This document shows, piece after piece, positions 33,297-42,944 of a stretch of DNA of 45,337 nucleotides (position 1 is the first letter of the stretch; each line of letters starts with the position of its first letter). The notes below the pieces were generated by a model. The model was not told the DNA's origin and did not search any database. It worked only from the letters and a program-made list of their open reading frames with translations. A program made the position numbers and the translations under genes. This DNA comes from Gemmatimonadota bacterium (lineage in GTDB: Bacteria > Gemmatimonadota > Gemmatimonadetes > Longimicrobiales > Gaopeijiaceae), in NCBI GenBank assembly GCA_009841475.1, contig VXLT01000301.1, positions 1-45,337 of the forward strand, in the 5' to 3' direction.

Positions 33297-34673
33297 TCAG
33301 ACCTCACACCCGAGGGCCCGGGCGAACTCGGGCGTGAGGTCGGCGGCGGTGTCGATGTCGGACTCGACCTCCAGGAGAGTCACGTCCAGCCCCGCCGCCC
33401 GCGCGCGCTCCAGGGTCTCACCGGTCACGGATCCGGTGCTCCAGCGGATGCCCTTGAAGAGTTCGGGCCGGGGACGGCTCAAGCCGAGCAGGTAGTACCC
33501 CCCGTCGCGCGAGGGACCCAGCACCACATCCGCCGAGTCCAGCCCCTCCAGGGCCCGGCGGATTGTTCCGTCGTCCACTGCCGGCGCGTCCGTCCCGATG
33601 ACAATGACCCGGCTCGACGACTCGAACGCGCGGTCGAACATCCGCGACATCCGCGCGCCCAGGTCCCCGGATCCCTGGGGCCAGTAGCGCGCTGCCCCGG
33701 GGCCCAGCCACTGACGAATCTCATCCTCGCCGCCGCCGGGTGTGTAGCATACGGTGACCGTGGCCGGAGCGTCCGCCACCTGACCGATCACAACGCGGCC
33801 CATGCGCCGGTACAGCGTCGCCGCGCGCTCGTCGCCCAGCGTGCGGGCGAGACGGGTCTTGACCGCACCGGGGCGTGGTGCCCTGGCAAAGACGAGCAGG
33901 GTGGCGGGCGCGGCCTCCCGGTCAGGGCGTGATGGGCCTGCGTGGTTCTCCGCGGTCCGGCCGGCCCCCGGCCTCGCCGGCCACCTGCGGGTGGGATACG
34001 CGGCGGCCAGTGCGGCGGGATCGGCCCCCGCCAGGAATCGCGAAACCAGGCGTATGTTGCGGAGAACGGCCCGGACGGGACCTTCCTCTTCGTAGCGGCG
34101 CGGGCTGGTGGTGACGGTCGCGGGCAGGGTGCGGAGCCGCCCCATGCGCCGGAGCCTTCGGTTCAGGATCACGTCCTCCATCAGCGGCACGTCGGGGTAG
34201 GCGCCCGACTGGAGGAACAGGTCGCGCCGGATCAGGAGTCCCTGGTCCCCATAGACCAGGCCGAGGGCGCGTTCGCGGACCCGCTGTCCCCACTCGACGA
34301 CGCGGTAGAAGCGGCCGGGGTGTCCGAATGCGAGCGCGAAGCAGGCGGCGTCGGGCCCGCCTGCGCGCACGTAACGGTCGATGACGGCGAGGGCGAATTC
34401 GTCCAGGCGCGAGTCGGCGTGCAGAAAGAGGAGCCAGGGGGCCGCGAGGAAGGCGGCGCCGGCATTCATCTGCCGGGCCCGGCCGGGGCGGCTCCGCAGC
34501 ACCACGGCGCCACCCGCCCGGGCGGCCCGCACCGTCTCGTCGCGTGAACCTCCGTCGACGACCAGCAGCTCTGTGGGCAACGCGAGGCGGGACAGATCGG
34601 CCAGCAGGCCCGGCAGTGTGCCGGCTTCGTCCAGCGCGGGGATGACGACGCCGAGCGCGGGGTCGGTGGCCAC
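33297..34673 (-). CDS. GT2 glycosyltransferase (TIGR04283-type) fused to DUF2064 nucleotidyl/glycosyltransferase (TIGR04282-type)
   Basis: The 458-residue protein has two catalytic-type domains. Residues 1-215 are a GT2 domain: LGVVIPALDEAGTLPGLLADL, VVDGGSRDETVR, a DxD-like FLHADSRLDEF, and VYGDQGLLIRRDLF. A 35-residue Pro/Arg-rich linker follows. Residues about 250-458 are a DUF2064/GT-A domain: LLVFARAPRPGAVKTRLARTLG, VIGTDAPAVDDGTIRRAL and GPSRDGGYYLLGL. These families, usually separate genes, are named for arsenosugar clusters. The GTG start directly follows the upstream TAG stop with no gap, so the fusion is translated by coupling to the VTT-DUF547 gene. The substrate is unknown; no radical SAM ArsS is seen here. 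Confidence 0.85.
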   Translation of the reverse strand: MATDPALGVVIPALDEAGTLPGLLADLSRLALPTELLVVDGGSRDETVRAARAGGAVVLRSRPGRARQMNAGAAFLAAPWLLFLHADSRLDEFALAVIDRYVRAGGPDAACFALAFGHPGRFYRVVEWGQRVRERALGLVYGDQGLLIRRDLFLQSGAYPDVPLMEDVILNRRLRRMGRLRTLPATVTTSPRRYEEEGPVRAVLRNIRLVSRFLAGADPAALAAAYPTRRWPARPGAGRTAENHAGPSRPDREAAPATLLVFARAPRPGAVKTRLARTLGDERAATLYRRMGRVVIGQVADAPATVTVCYTPGGGEDEIRQWLGPGAARYWPQGSGDLGARMSRMFDRAFESSSRVIVIGTDAPAVDDGTIRRALEGLDSADVVLGPSRDGGYYLLGLSRPRPELFKGIRWSTGSVTGETLERARAAGLDVTLLEVESDIDTAADLTPEFARALGCEV

Positions 34674-36191
34674 CTACTTCGGGATGTCGTTGAGGGTCCA
34701 GTCGTAGTCCGTGAAGACGAGCCGTACACCCGGGTCTTCCAGTGCCTCACGCGCAGCTCCCTGGACATGGCCCGCCAGGAACGCCCTCACGCCGTCGTGT
34801 CCTCCGAAGTCCTCGCTGAACCAGTTCAGGAGTTCGTTCACCCGCACGGTGGGCTGGCCTCCGGAGTTGTCCACGCCGAAGTGGAGGGGGTCGCCCACGA
34901 ACGCCATCACGCGCGAGTCGAGCTGCTCCTCCAGCGTCTCGGCCCGGTACGCCTCCCGGATCAGCGGGGGACAGCTGATCGCGGCGCAGTTGATGGCGAA
35001 GTGAATCCTCGGCTCCCCCATCGGACGGATGATCTCGTGCTCGATCTCGTCCTGTGAACGCTCCGCGCCCGCGACCGGACAGTGAGCTCCCGTGAAGACG
35101 TCCCCGATCTGCCAGACCGAGTTGGCCGGGCGGCCGGAAACGGCGTTTCTCACGCCGCGCAGGCCGCGGGCCGAACGGATCGGGTAGTGGGAGACGACCC
35201 GCTTCAGCATGCACGCATTGTAGGCGTTGATCCAGAAGGCGAGACGTTCCTCGCGGGAAGCGCCGGCGACGGCGTTCGGGTCGGTGGCCTCCAGCTCGGC
35301 GATGTACCGTTCGAGGCCGGACGGATCGGCCGCCAACGCGGCGTAGTCGACGCCGGCGTCAGTGACCACCGAGGCGAGGACTGCCGTCAATGCCGAATGG
35401 TCGGGCAGGCCGGAGGCGGGCTCCTGCGCGGCTGCGCCCCGGGTTGCGGCCGCCCCGGCGCAGAGGAGGACGAGGGCGCCCATGCCGGGAAGCCGGATTC
35501 CCAGACGCTTGAGCAGGGCGGGCAGGAAGCTGAGGAGCACCAGCAGCCCTCCCGCGATGAACACCTGCACAAGGGCTTGGGTGCTGGCCTCGCGCGAGCC
35601 CTCGAGCAGGGAGTCGGCGAAGAAGGTGTAGATCGCGGTCCCGGGGACGATGCCGATCAGCGTGGCCAGGGCGTAGGTGCGCCACGTGAGCGGCATCAGC
35701 CCGGATCCGAAGTTGAGGGCATTGAAGGGGACCAGCGGGATCAGCCTGAGGGTGAGCAGACCCTGGAAACCGTGCCGCCCAACCACGTTGTCGAGCTTCT
35801 CGAGGGCTCGCGAATCGTCGCCCATGAGGGATCGCACACCGTCCCTGCCAAGGGTGCGCGCGAGCAGGAAGGCCGCGTTCGCCCCGATATTGGCGGCGAA
35901 CATGTTCAGAAGCGTGCCCCACCAGAAGCCGAAAACCGCGCCTCCGGCAAAGGTGAGAATCGTCCCGGGGACGGCCAGCGCGGTCGCGCCGGCGTAGAGC
36001 GCGACGAAGATCACCGGTGCCCAGGGGTGTCCGCTCAGCCAGTCAATGAACTGGAAGATCCCGTCACGCGTCAGGTAGGTGCCCAGCGGGGTCAGCCTGG
36101 CGATCAGGAACACCCCTATAAGGAATACGGCCAGGAGGCCGAGTTTCATCAATGGGCCGGCGCGGCGGGCGTTCGAGGTCACTTCAGCCAT
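34674..36191 (-). CDS. VTT (TVP38/TMEM64) membrane domain fused to DUF547
   Basis: The 505-residue protein begins with a DedA/VTT-type membrane half: N-terminal helix, then FVALYAGATALAVPGTILTF, GAVFGFWWGTLLNMFAANIG, and the FxxLLxLRLxPLxPFxxLN segment GLLTLRLIPLVPFNALNFGS. After a last hydrophobic helix and cleavage-like AAAQEPASG, residues about 265-505 are DUF547: LAFWINAYNACMLKRVVSHY, IHFAINCAAISCPPLI and the terminal DYDWTLND. The DUF547 half should face the periplasm. These two families are usually encoded separately; here they are one gene. It overlaps the flavoprotein gene by 13 bases. VTT proteins move lipids or small molecules; DUF547 is uncharacterised. Confidence 0.88.
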   Translation of the reverse strand: MAEVTSNARRAGPLMKLGLLAVFLIGVFLIARLTPLGTYLTRDGIFQFIDWLSGHPWAPVIFVALYAGATALAVPGTILTFAGGAVFGFWWGTLLNMFAANIGANAAFLLARTLGRDGVRSLMGDDSRALEKLDNVVGRHGFQGLLTLRLIPLVPFNALNFGSGLMPLTWRTYALATLIGIVPGTAIYTFFADSLLEGSREASTQALVQVFIAGGLLVLLSFLPALLKRLGIRLPGMGALVLLCAGAAATRGAAAQEPASGLPDHSALTAVLASVVTDAGVDYAALAADPSGLERYIAELEATDPNAVAGASREERLAFWINAYNACMLKRVVSHYPIRSARGLRGVRNAVSGRPANSVWQIGDVFTGAHCPVAGAERSQDEIEHEIIRPMGEPRIHFAINCAAISCPPLIREAYRAETLEEQLDSRVMAFVGDPLHFGVDNSGGQPTVRVNELLNWFSEDFGGHDGVRAFLAGHVQGAAREALEDPGVRLVFTDYDWTLNDIPK

Positions 36192-37588
36192 TGGATCACC
36201 TTCTTCAGGGTTCGCCCCGCCGGCGTGTCCAGGCGGGAGCGGAGGAATTCGGCGGACGCCCTTTTCACGCCCTCCGCCATGGTGGGGTAGGGAAAGATGG
36301 TGTTTGCGATGGCGCTCAGCGTCAGTCCGTTCTGCTTCGCCAGCACGAAGGGAAGAATCAGGTCGCCGGCCCCGTGCGCCACCACCGTGGCGCCCATGAC
36401 CTTCCCCTTCCTGTCGGCGGAGACCTTCACGTAACCGACCGCGGTCCCGTCGACGATGGCCCGGTCAAGGTCGTCCATCCCGTACCGGTAGACCGTCCCC
36501 CCGGCCGCGGCCGCCTCCGCTTCCGACATGCCCACATGCGCCACCTCGGGATCGGTGAAGGTGACCCGGGGGACGTTGTCGTAGCGGATCTTCGTCCTCG
36601 CCGGCAGGATCGCGTTGCGGAGCGCCACCTTGGCCATGTGGTCGGCCACGTGGGTGAAATGCATCGCGTCGGTGACGTCGCCGACCGCCCATACGGTCCG
36701 CGCCGAGGTGCGCAGGAAGGGATCCACGACCACCGTCCCACGGTCGGTGCGGATGCCCGCGGCATCGAGATCCAGTCCCCTTGTGAAGGGACGCCGGCCC
36801 GTGGCGACGAACACCTCGTCCACGGCGACCGGATCTCCCACGCCGGCCTCCACTACCTTGCGGCCTCCCTCGCTTCGCACAGCGGTCACGGCGGCTCCCG
36901 TGCGCACCTCGATGCCCTCCTCGGCGAGCAGGCGCTGCATGAACACCGCCACGTCGGGATCCTCCCTGATGAGGATGGCCGGAGCCATCTCCAGCACCGT
37001 GACCCGCGACCCGAGCCGGGCAAAGATCTGCGCGAACTCGGTCCCGATGGGCCCACCACCCAGGATCGCGATGGACTCGGGCAGCTCGTTTTCGTCGAAG
37101 ACCGTCTCGTAGGTCCAGTAGCCCGACTCCCGCAGGCCCGGGATGGGCGGGATGGCCGGCACCGCCCCGGTTGCGATGACGAAGCGCTTCGAGCGGATGG
37201 TGCCCACACCGTCCACCTCCACAGTGGATGGACCGGTGAAGCGGGCGGCGCCGAAGTGCACGGCAACACCCATCTTGCGGAATCGCTCGGGGTCGTCGTG
37301 GTGCGCGACGGTGGCTCGGGCCGACCTCATCCGCTCCATCACCGCCCGGAAGTCGTGGGGGTGCTCCGCAGGACGGAGCCCGAGGGCTCGCGCTTCGTTC
37401 ATCTGGTGCGCCAGGCGGCCCGAAGCGATCAGTGCCTTGGACGGCACGCAGCCGGTCCAGAGGCAGTCGCCCCCCAGCGCGGACTTCTCGACGATCGCCG
37501 CGTCCAGGCCCATGTAGGCGGCCCCCGCGGCGGAAACCAGTCCTCCGGTGCCGCCTCCGATGGCGACGAGATCGTATGTGGTGTTCAT
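36179..37588 (-). CDS. MerA-like FAD-dependent disulfide oxidoreductase
   Basis: The 469-residue flavoprotein has FAD-binding VAIGGGTGGLVSAAGAAYMG, the redox disulfide Cys42/Cys47 in GGDCLWTGCVPSK, an NAD(P)-binding ILGGGPIGTEFAQIF, and VWAVGDVTDAMHFTHVA. The C-terminal interface reads IFPYPTMAEGVKRASAEF, which matches mercuric reductase (FPYLTMVEG) rather than lipoamide dehydrogenase (HxHPTxxE). The substrate-side C-terminal Cys pair of MerA and its N-terminal metal domain are both missing, so Hg(II) reduction is doubtful. The family is often found with VTT and DUF547 genes. The ATG at 37588 was chosen for the FAD fold; the open frame is far longer upstream. Confidence 0.9.
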   Translation of the reverse strand: MNTTYDLVAIGGGTGGLVSAAGAAYMGLDAAIVEKSALGGDCLWTGCVPSKALIASGRLAHQMNEARALGLRPAEHPHDFRAVMERMRSARATVAHHDDPERFRKMGVAVHFGAARFTGPSTVEVDGVGTIRSKRFVIATGAVPAIPPIPGLRESGYWTYETVFDENELPESIAILGGGPIGTEFAQIFARLGSRVTVLEMAPAILIREDPDVAVFMQRLLAEEGIEVRTGAAVTAVRSEGGRKVVEAGVGDPVAVDEVFVATGRRPFTRGLDLDAAGIRTDRGTVVVDPFLRTSARTVWAVGDVTDAMHFTHVADHMAKVALRNAILPARTKIRYDNVPRVTFTDPEVAHVGMSEAEAAAAGGTVYRYGMDDLDRAIVDGTAVGYVKVSADRKGKVMGATVVAHGAGDLILPFVLAKQNGLTLSAIANTIFPYPTMAEGVKRASAEFLRSRLDTPAGRTLKKVIQWLK

Positions 37589-37653
37589 GGGATCGGAAGT
37601 CCTCTGTCCGCGTCCCCGGGGATCACCGCGGACGCTGCGGTCTGCAAGTTGGC

Positions 37654-37672
37654 CGATTCCGCCATGGAATCG
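37654..37672. promoter_or_regulatory. Inverted repeat CGATTCC-N5-GGAATCG, candidate operator
   Basis: Perfect 7-base arms lie at 37654-37660 and 37666-37672, 66 bases upstream of the flavoprotein start. A dimeric regulator of that reverse operon could bind here. The reverse-strand -10 is not obvious nearby, so the function is tentative. Confidence 0.4.
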
Positions 37673-37782
37673 CCCGCTGGTAACGATACCTTGATCCTGC
37701 CGTTCGTGATCCCGGGTTCCATCGGCAGCGATCCCGCACGTGCCGGCTCGCGGCGACGTCCGCCCTTGCAGGGTCGGACAGC

Positions 37783-37810
37783 TTGACTTCGGACCATTTC
37801 GTGTTATCTT
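37783..37810 (+). promoter_or_regulatory. recA promoter (TTGACT-N16-TATCTT)
   Basis: TTGACT at 37783-37788 and TATCTT at 37805-37810 are 16 bases apart, the best sigma70-like match in the window. Just downstream, 37816-37823 reads TATGTTCG, equal to one half of the Gram-positive type LexA box CGAACATATGTTCG; the other half is not conserved. Confidence 0.6.
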
Positions 37811-37816
37811 CGGTTT

Positions 37817-37891
37817 ATGTTCGCCGGAGTGCCAGGTACCGAGGAACTGCGGGCGGCGCGCCGCGCATGCCCGGTCGGTCCGGAACGGTAA
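37817..37891 (+). CDS. Possible 24-codon leaderless open frame in the recA leader
   Basis: An ATG six bases after the TATCTT box opens a frame that begins MFAGVPGTEELRAARRACP and ends in TAA, 36 bases before the recA ATG. If the promoter assignment is right, the ATG is at the transcript start. No homology is claimed; composition does not prove coding. Confidence 0.25.
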   Translation: MFAGVPGTEELRAARRACPVGPER

Positions 37892-37927
37892 CGCAACCAC
37901 CCCAACCGCAAAGGAACAGGCCCGCAG

Positions 37928-39019
<1,092 letters not shown>

Positions 39020-39116
39020 CGACCGGGTGTGCCGGGGATTCACGGACGCGCTTCCGGAGCCGGAAGGAGCCCCCGCCCGGGGCGACCGCCTGCGGGCGTT
39101 GCGGGCGCGGTTGGGC

Positions 39117-39122
39117 TAACTT
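39117..39122 (+). promoter_or_regulatory. Candidate -10 box (TAACTT) for alaS
   Basis: GGGCTAACTTCCGG lies about 60 bases before the alaS ATG in the 162-base recA-alaS gap, and shares GCTAACTT(T)CCG with the glmM upstream region. The gap has no clear terminator for recA. Confidence 0.4.
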
Positions 39123-39181
39123 CCGGTAGTCGGCCGGCCATCGGCAACCTCGTTCAACCCTCGCCTTAATAACCGCCTGCA

Positions 39182-41854
39182 ATGAAATCCGCCGAAATCC
39201 GCCGGAGGTTCCTGGAGTACTTCGAATCCCGGGGCCACGCGGTCCGTCCCAGTTCGTCCCTTGTGCCGGCCAGCGACCCGACGCTGCTCTTCACCAACGC
39301 GGGGATGGTGCAGTTCAAGGGGGCCTTTCTGGGGCTGGAGGAGTTGCCGTACAACCGCGCGGTGACTTCGCAGAAATGCGTGCGGGCCGGGGGCAAGCAC
39401 AACGACCTCGAGGAGGTGGGCCGCACGGCGAGGCACCACACCTTCTTCGAGATGCTGGGCAATTTCTCATTCGGCGACTACTTCAAACGCGAGGCGATCG
39501 GGTACGGCTGGGAGTTCCTCACCGGCGAGATGGGGCTCGACCCCGACAGGCTCTTCGTGACCGTGCACTACAGCGACGACGAGGCGGCCGGGCTCTGGAC
39601 GGAGGTGGCCGGGGTCCCGCCCGAGCGGATCTACCGGCTCGGCGACAGGGACAACTTCTGGCAGATGGCCGACACCGGACCGTGCGGTCCCTGCTCGGAG
39701 GTCCACTACGACCTGCGCCCGGAAGCGGAGCGGGGTACGGTCCCGGAGAAGGAGGAATTCGAGGCGAAGGGTGAAGCGGGAGAGTTCCTGGAGCTGTGGA
39801 ATCTGGTGTTCATGCAATACGACCGGGACGGGACGGGTGAGCGGACGCCGCTGCCGGCACCCAGCATCGACACGGGGCTCGGGCTGGAGCGGCTGGCGGC
39901 GGTGATGCAGGGGGTGGGGTCCAACTATCACACGGACCTGTTCCTGCCGCTGCTGGAAAGGGTGGCCGAGGTGGTGGGGCGGCCGTACGACCCGGACGGG
40001 GAAGAGGGCGTGTCGTACAGGGTGCTGGCCGACCATGCTCGGGCGGTGGCGTTTCTGCTGGGCGACGGGGTGTTTCCGTCGAATGAGGGGCGCGGGTACG
40101 TGCTGCGGCGAATCCTGCGCCGCGGGGTGCGGCACGCGTGGCTGCTGGGGAGGCGTGAGCCGACGCTGAACAGGGTCGTGAGTGCCGTGATCGACGCAAT
40201 GGCGGAAGCCTACCCCGAGCTGGCGGCACAGCGGGAGAGCGTGCTGGAGAACGCGCTCCGGGAGGAAGAGCGCTTCCTGGCGACGATCGACGGGGGGATG
40301 GAGCGGCTGGAGGAGCTTGCTCCGAGGGTGGCGGCCGGGACATCGCCCGCGCCGATTCCCGGGAAGGATGTGTTCAAGCTCTACGACACCTTCGGGTTTC
40401 CTGTGGACCTGACTCGCATCGTGGCCGGGGAGCGCGGGTATGAGCTGGACATGGAGGGGTTCGAGAAGGCGCTGGAGGAGCAGCGGGAGCGGTCGCGGGG
40501 GTTCCCGATCACGGACCGGGTGACGGTAACTCCTTCGCTGCAGGTTACTCCCGGCCCTTGCCCGGCACCTCCCTGGCGGATGGCTCCCGATGCACCTCCC
40601 CAGCGCTTCGTCGGCTACGATGGTCTCGATGCGGAAACCATAGTGATCGATTGGTGCGAGGGGGACGGACAAACCAGCCTCATCCTTGAACGCCGCCCAT
40701 TTTACCTCGAAGCCGGCGGCCAGGTCTCCGACCGGGGCCGCGTCTTGGCGGACGGCTGGAGTATGGAAGTGGCGGAAGTCCATCGCGAAGGCGACTACAT
40801 CGTCCTCCGCGGCCGCCCCACAGGCGCCTTCCCTGGCGAGGCGGTCCTCGGCACCACCGTCACCGCCCGGGTCGATCCCCGCCATCGGCGCGACACCGAG
40901 CGCAACCACACCGCCACCCACCTCCTCCACGCGGCCCTGCGCTCCGTGCTGGGCGGCCACGTCCGCCAGCGCGGCTCCCTCGTCGCCCCGGACCGCCTCC
41001 GCTTCGACTTCGCCCACACTGCCCCCATGACCGGCGCCGAGCTGGACGAGGTGGCCGCGATGGTTGTCGAGGGCATCTGGGCCAGCCACACTGTGCGCAC
41101 CTCCATCCGGCCCTACGAAGACGCGGTGAAGGCCGGGGCGATGGCGCTCTTCGGCGAGAAGTACGGCGACGAGGTGCGGGTCGTGGAGGTCCCGGACGTG
41201 AGCCTGGAGCTCTGCGGCGGCACCCACGTGCGTCACACGGGCGAGATCGGCCCCTTCGTCATCACCTCCGAGAGCGGGGTCGCGGCCGGGGTCCGGCGGA
41301 TCGAGGCGCTCACGGGGCGGGGCGCCTTCGATCACCTCGCCGCCTACAAGCACAGGATCGGCGAACTGGCCGGGGCCGTGAAGGCCCAACCCGCCAACGT
41401 GGAGCGCCGCGTGAACGAATTGCTCGCGGAGAAGGTGGCGCTCGAGGCGCTGGTCGACGACCTGCAACGCCACGGAGGAGATGGGGCCGAGGTCCTGACC
41501 GAGGCCGAGTGCGAGGTCAACGGAACGCGGCTGACCTACCGCGGGGTGCGCATCAGGGCCCGCGGCGCCCGGGACGCGAGGAACTGGGGCGACCGGTTCC
41601 GCGAATCCGGGGGCATGGGCGTGGCCGTGCTCGCCGCCGAGATGCCGGGCGACAGGCACGTCCTCTTCGCCTTCGCGACCGACGGCGCGATCGCCGCGGG
41701 GGTGAGGGCCGACACGGTCGTCCGCGAGGTGGCCGCGCTGGTGGGGGGCAGGGGAGGGGGCAGACCCCACATGGCACAGGCGGGGGTCGCCGATCCGGCG
41801 GGGCTGGGGGATGCGGTCCGTCGCGGCGCCGAGATTCTCGGGGGCCGGTTGTGA
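39182..41854 (+). CDS. alaS: Alanyl-tRNA synthetase
   Basis: The enzyme charges tRNA-Ala and edits mischarged Ser/Gly. The 890-residue protein contains the class II core (RRRFLEYFESRGHAVRPSS, LFTNAGMVQFK, GKHNDLEEVGRTARHHTFFE, and STEYR-like AP SIDTGLGLERLAAVMQG in separate stretches), the editing domain with HTATHLLHAALRSVLG (HxxxH) and CGGTHVRHTGEIG, and the C-terminal Gly-rich GGRGGGRPHMAQAG region. A Pro-rich linker (TVTPSLQVTPGPCPAPPW) joins the aminoacylation and editing parts and is longer than usual. No Shine-Dalgarno is apparent before the ATG. It starts a chain of six start/stop-overlapping genes. Confidence 0.97.
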   Translation: MKSAEIRRRFLEYFESRGHAVRPSSSLVPASDPTLLFTNAGMVQFKGAFLGLEELPYNRAVTSQKCVRAGGKHNDLEEVGRTARHHTFFEMLGNFSFGDYFKREAIGYGWEFLTGEMGLDPDRLFVTVHYSDDEAAGLWTEVAGVPPERIYRLGDRDNFWQMADTGPCGPCSEVHYDLRPEAERGTVPEKEEFEAKGEAGEFLELWNLVFMQYDRDGTGERTPLPAPSIDTGLGLERLAAVMQGVGSNYHTDLFLPLLERVAEVVGRPYDPDGEEGVSYRVLADHARAVAFLLGDGVFPSNEGRGYVLRRILRRGVRHAWLLGRREPTLNRVVSAVIDAMAEAYPELAAQRESVLENALREEERFLATIDGGMERLEELAPRVAAGTSPAPIPGKDVFKLYDTFGFPVDLTRIVAGERGYELDMEGFEKALEEQRERSRGFPITDRVTVTPSLQVTPGPCPAPPWRMAPDAPPQRFVGYDGLDAETIVIDWCEGDGQTSLILERRPFYLEAGGQVSDRGRVLADGWSMEVAEVHREGDYIVLRGRPTGAFPGEAVLGTTVTARVDPRHRRDTERNHTATHLLHAALRSVLGGHVRQRGSLVAPDRLRFDFAHTAPMTGAELDEVAAMVVEGIWASHTVRTSIRPYEDAVKAGAMALFGEKYGDEVRVVEVPDVSLELCGGTHVRHTGEIGPFVITSESGVAAGVRRIEALTGRGAFDHLAAYKHRIGELAGAVKAQPANVERRVNELLAEKVALEALVDDLQRHGGDGAEVLTEAECEVNGTRLTYRGVRIRARGARDARNWGDRFRESGGMGVAVLAAEMPGDRHVLFAFATDGAIAAGVRADTVVREVAALVGGRGGGRPHMAQAGVADPAGLGDAVRRGAEILGGRL

Positions 41855-42144
41855 CCATCGGCCAGTGGATCGACGGGCGGGAGCGCGCCGTCCCGGACGA
41901 GTTCCGGCCGCTTCTGTCGGCCGGTGGGCCGGTCTCGCCGGACGCGCTTCTGGCAGCTGCCGAGCGCGAGGTCACGGGCTGCGCGGTCGAGAACCCGCGG
42001 GACCGGAGCGCCGCCTTCACGCTGCTCGCCGCGGACGCCTACGTCACCTATGCTTGCGCGCTGATGATCGTGGAGGGTGCGGGAGCTTCGACCCTCAAGG
42101 GAACGGCGCAGCGAGTTGCCCGCGGTTGGTGGGACAATCTGTGA
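41851..42144 (+). CDS. Conserved-looking hypothetical protein, 97 residues
   Basis: The GTG start overlaps the alaS stop (GTGA) and the stop overlaps the next start (TGATG), so the gene is tightly coupled on both sides. The product is a small soluble, mostly alpha-helical protein: WIDGRERAVPDEFRPLLSAG, then SPDALLAAAEREVTGCAVEN, then AAFTLLAADAYVTYACALMI and a C-terminal VARGWWDNL. There is no signal peptide or membrane helix and only two Cys. I do not recognise a family. The coupling supports a real gene. Confidence 0.7.
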   Translation: MTIGQWIDGRERAVPDEFRPLLSAGGPVSPDALLAAAEREVTGCAVENPRDRSAAFTLLAADAYVTYACALMIVEGAGASTLKGTAQRVARGWWDNL

Positions 42145-42944
42145 TGACCAGAAGCTACGGGGATTTCCATAGTCACCTTGTTCCGGGTGTGGATGACGGT
42201 TCCCGCAGCCTGGAGGATGCCCTCCACTCCGTCGACCGCATGGTGAGCGCGGGAGTCACGCGGGTGATCACCACGCCCCACTTCCGGTCCTCCCTCACCA
42301 GCCACGGCGAGTTCGAAGGGTACATGGCCTTTCTGGACCGACGGTGGAAGAGGGTGCGGCGCGCCGTCGCGGCCGCATACCCTCACCTGGACTTCCGGCG
42401 CGGTTTCGAGGTGCGGCTGGACACCCCGGCACCCGACCTTTCCGACCCCAGGCTTCACCTGGGCGACACCCCGTTCGTGCTCGTCGAGTGGTCCATGTTC
42501 ACCGCTCCGCCGGGGGCCCCGGAGCTCCTGGCCCGGCTCGGCACCGCGGGCCATATCCCGATCGTCGCGCACCCCGAGCGCTACGGCGGCATCGACGAGG
42601 ATCTCGGCGCCGCGCGTGCCTGGAAGGAGGCGGGGGCTCTCCTGCAGGGCAACTACGGGTCCCTGGCGGGCCAGAACGGGCCGCGCGCCCGCAAGGTCAT
42701 CTTCAGGATGCTGGAGGAAGGTCTCCTCGACTACCTGTGCTCCGACTTTCACGGCCGCCCCGAGTACACATTCTATCTGCCCGACGGCGCCACCGAGCTC
42801 ACGCGACAGGGTGGGGGCGGGCATCTGGACCTTCTGGGCAAGGTCAATCCCCGCCGGCTCTTCGAGGGAAAGCGGCCTCATCGCGTGCCTCCGCTGCAGT
42901 TGGACGATCCGGCCACCCGGATGTTGCACGGTTTTCTCTCATGA
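42144..42944 (+). CDS. CpsB/YwqE-type PHP-family tyrosine phosphatase
   Basis: The 266-residue protein is a PHP-fold metal enzyme: DFHSHLVPGVDDGSRSLEDAL at the start (HxH), VITTPHFRSSLT, GFEVRLDTPAPDL, IPIVAHPERYGG, and YLCSDFHGRPEYTF with the final Asp-x-His ligands. CpsB enzymes dephosphorylate BY-type tyrosine kinases that control capsule and exopolysaccharide export. No BY-kinase or export gene is in view, so the partner must lie elsewhere. It is coupled to the 97-aa gene upstream and the SIS gene downstream (ATGA). Confidence 0.85.
   Translation: MTRSYGDFHSHLVPGVDDGSRSLEDALHSVDRMVSAGVTRVITTPHFRSSLTSHGEFEGYMAFLDRRWKRVRRAVAAAYPHLDFRRGFEVRLDTPAPDLSDPRLHLGDTPFVLVEWSMFTAPPGAPELLARLGTAGHIPIVAHPERYGGIDEDLGAARAWKEAGALLQGNYGSLAGQNGPRARKVIFRMLEEGLLDYLCSDFHGRPEYTFYLPDGATELTRQGGGGHLDLLGKVNPRRLFEGKRPHRVPPLQLDDPATRMLHGFLS

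Larger units (their letters stand above)
37589..37927. other. 339-base divergent intergenic region (flavoprotein / recA)
   Basis: This is the only gene-free stretch over 300 bases in the window. It contains a 7-base inverted repeat at 37654-37672, the recA promoter candidate at 37783-37810, and a short open frame 37817-37891. Nothing else is recognisable; no RNA gene was seen. Confidence 0.7.

Noticed and set aside
36179-37588. True mercuric reductase and a mer operon
   Set aside because: The C-terminal Cys pair and N-terminal metal domain are missing and no merR, merT or merP is nearby.
39467-41770. A 767-codon reverse frame opposite alaS
   Set aside because: It is a codon-position shadow of a highly conserved gene; no family features.
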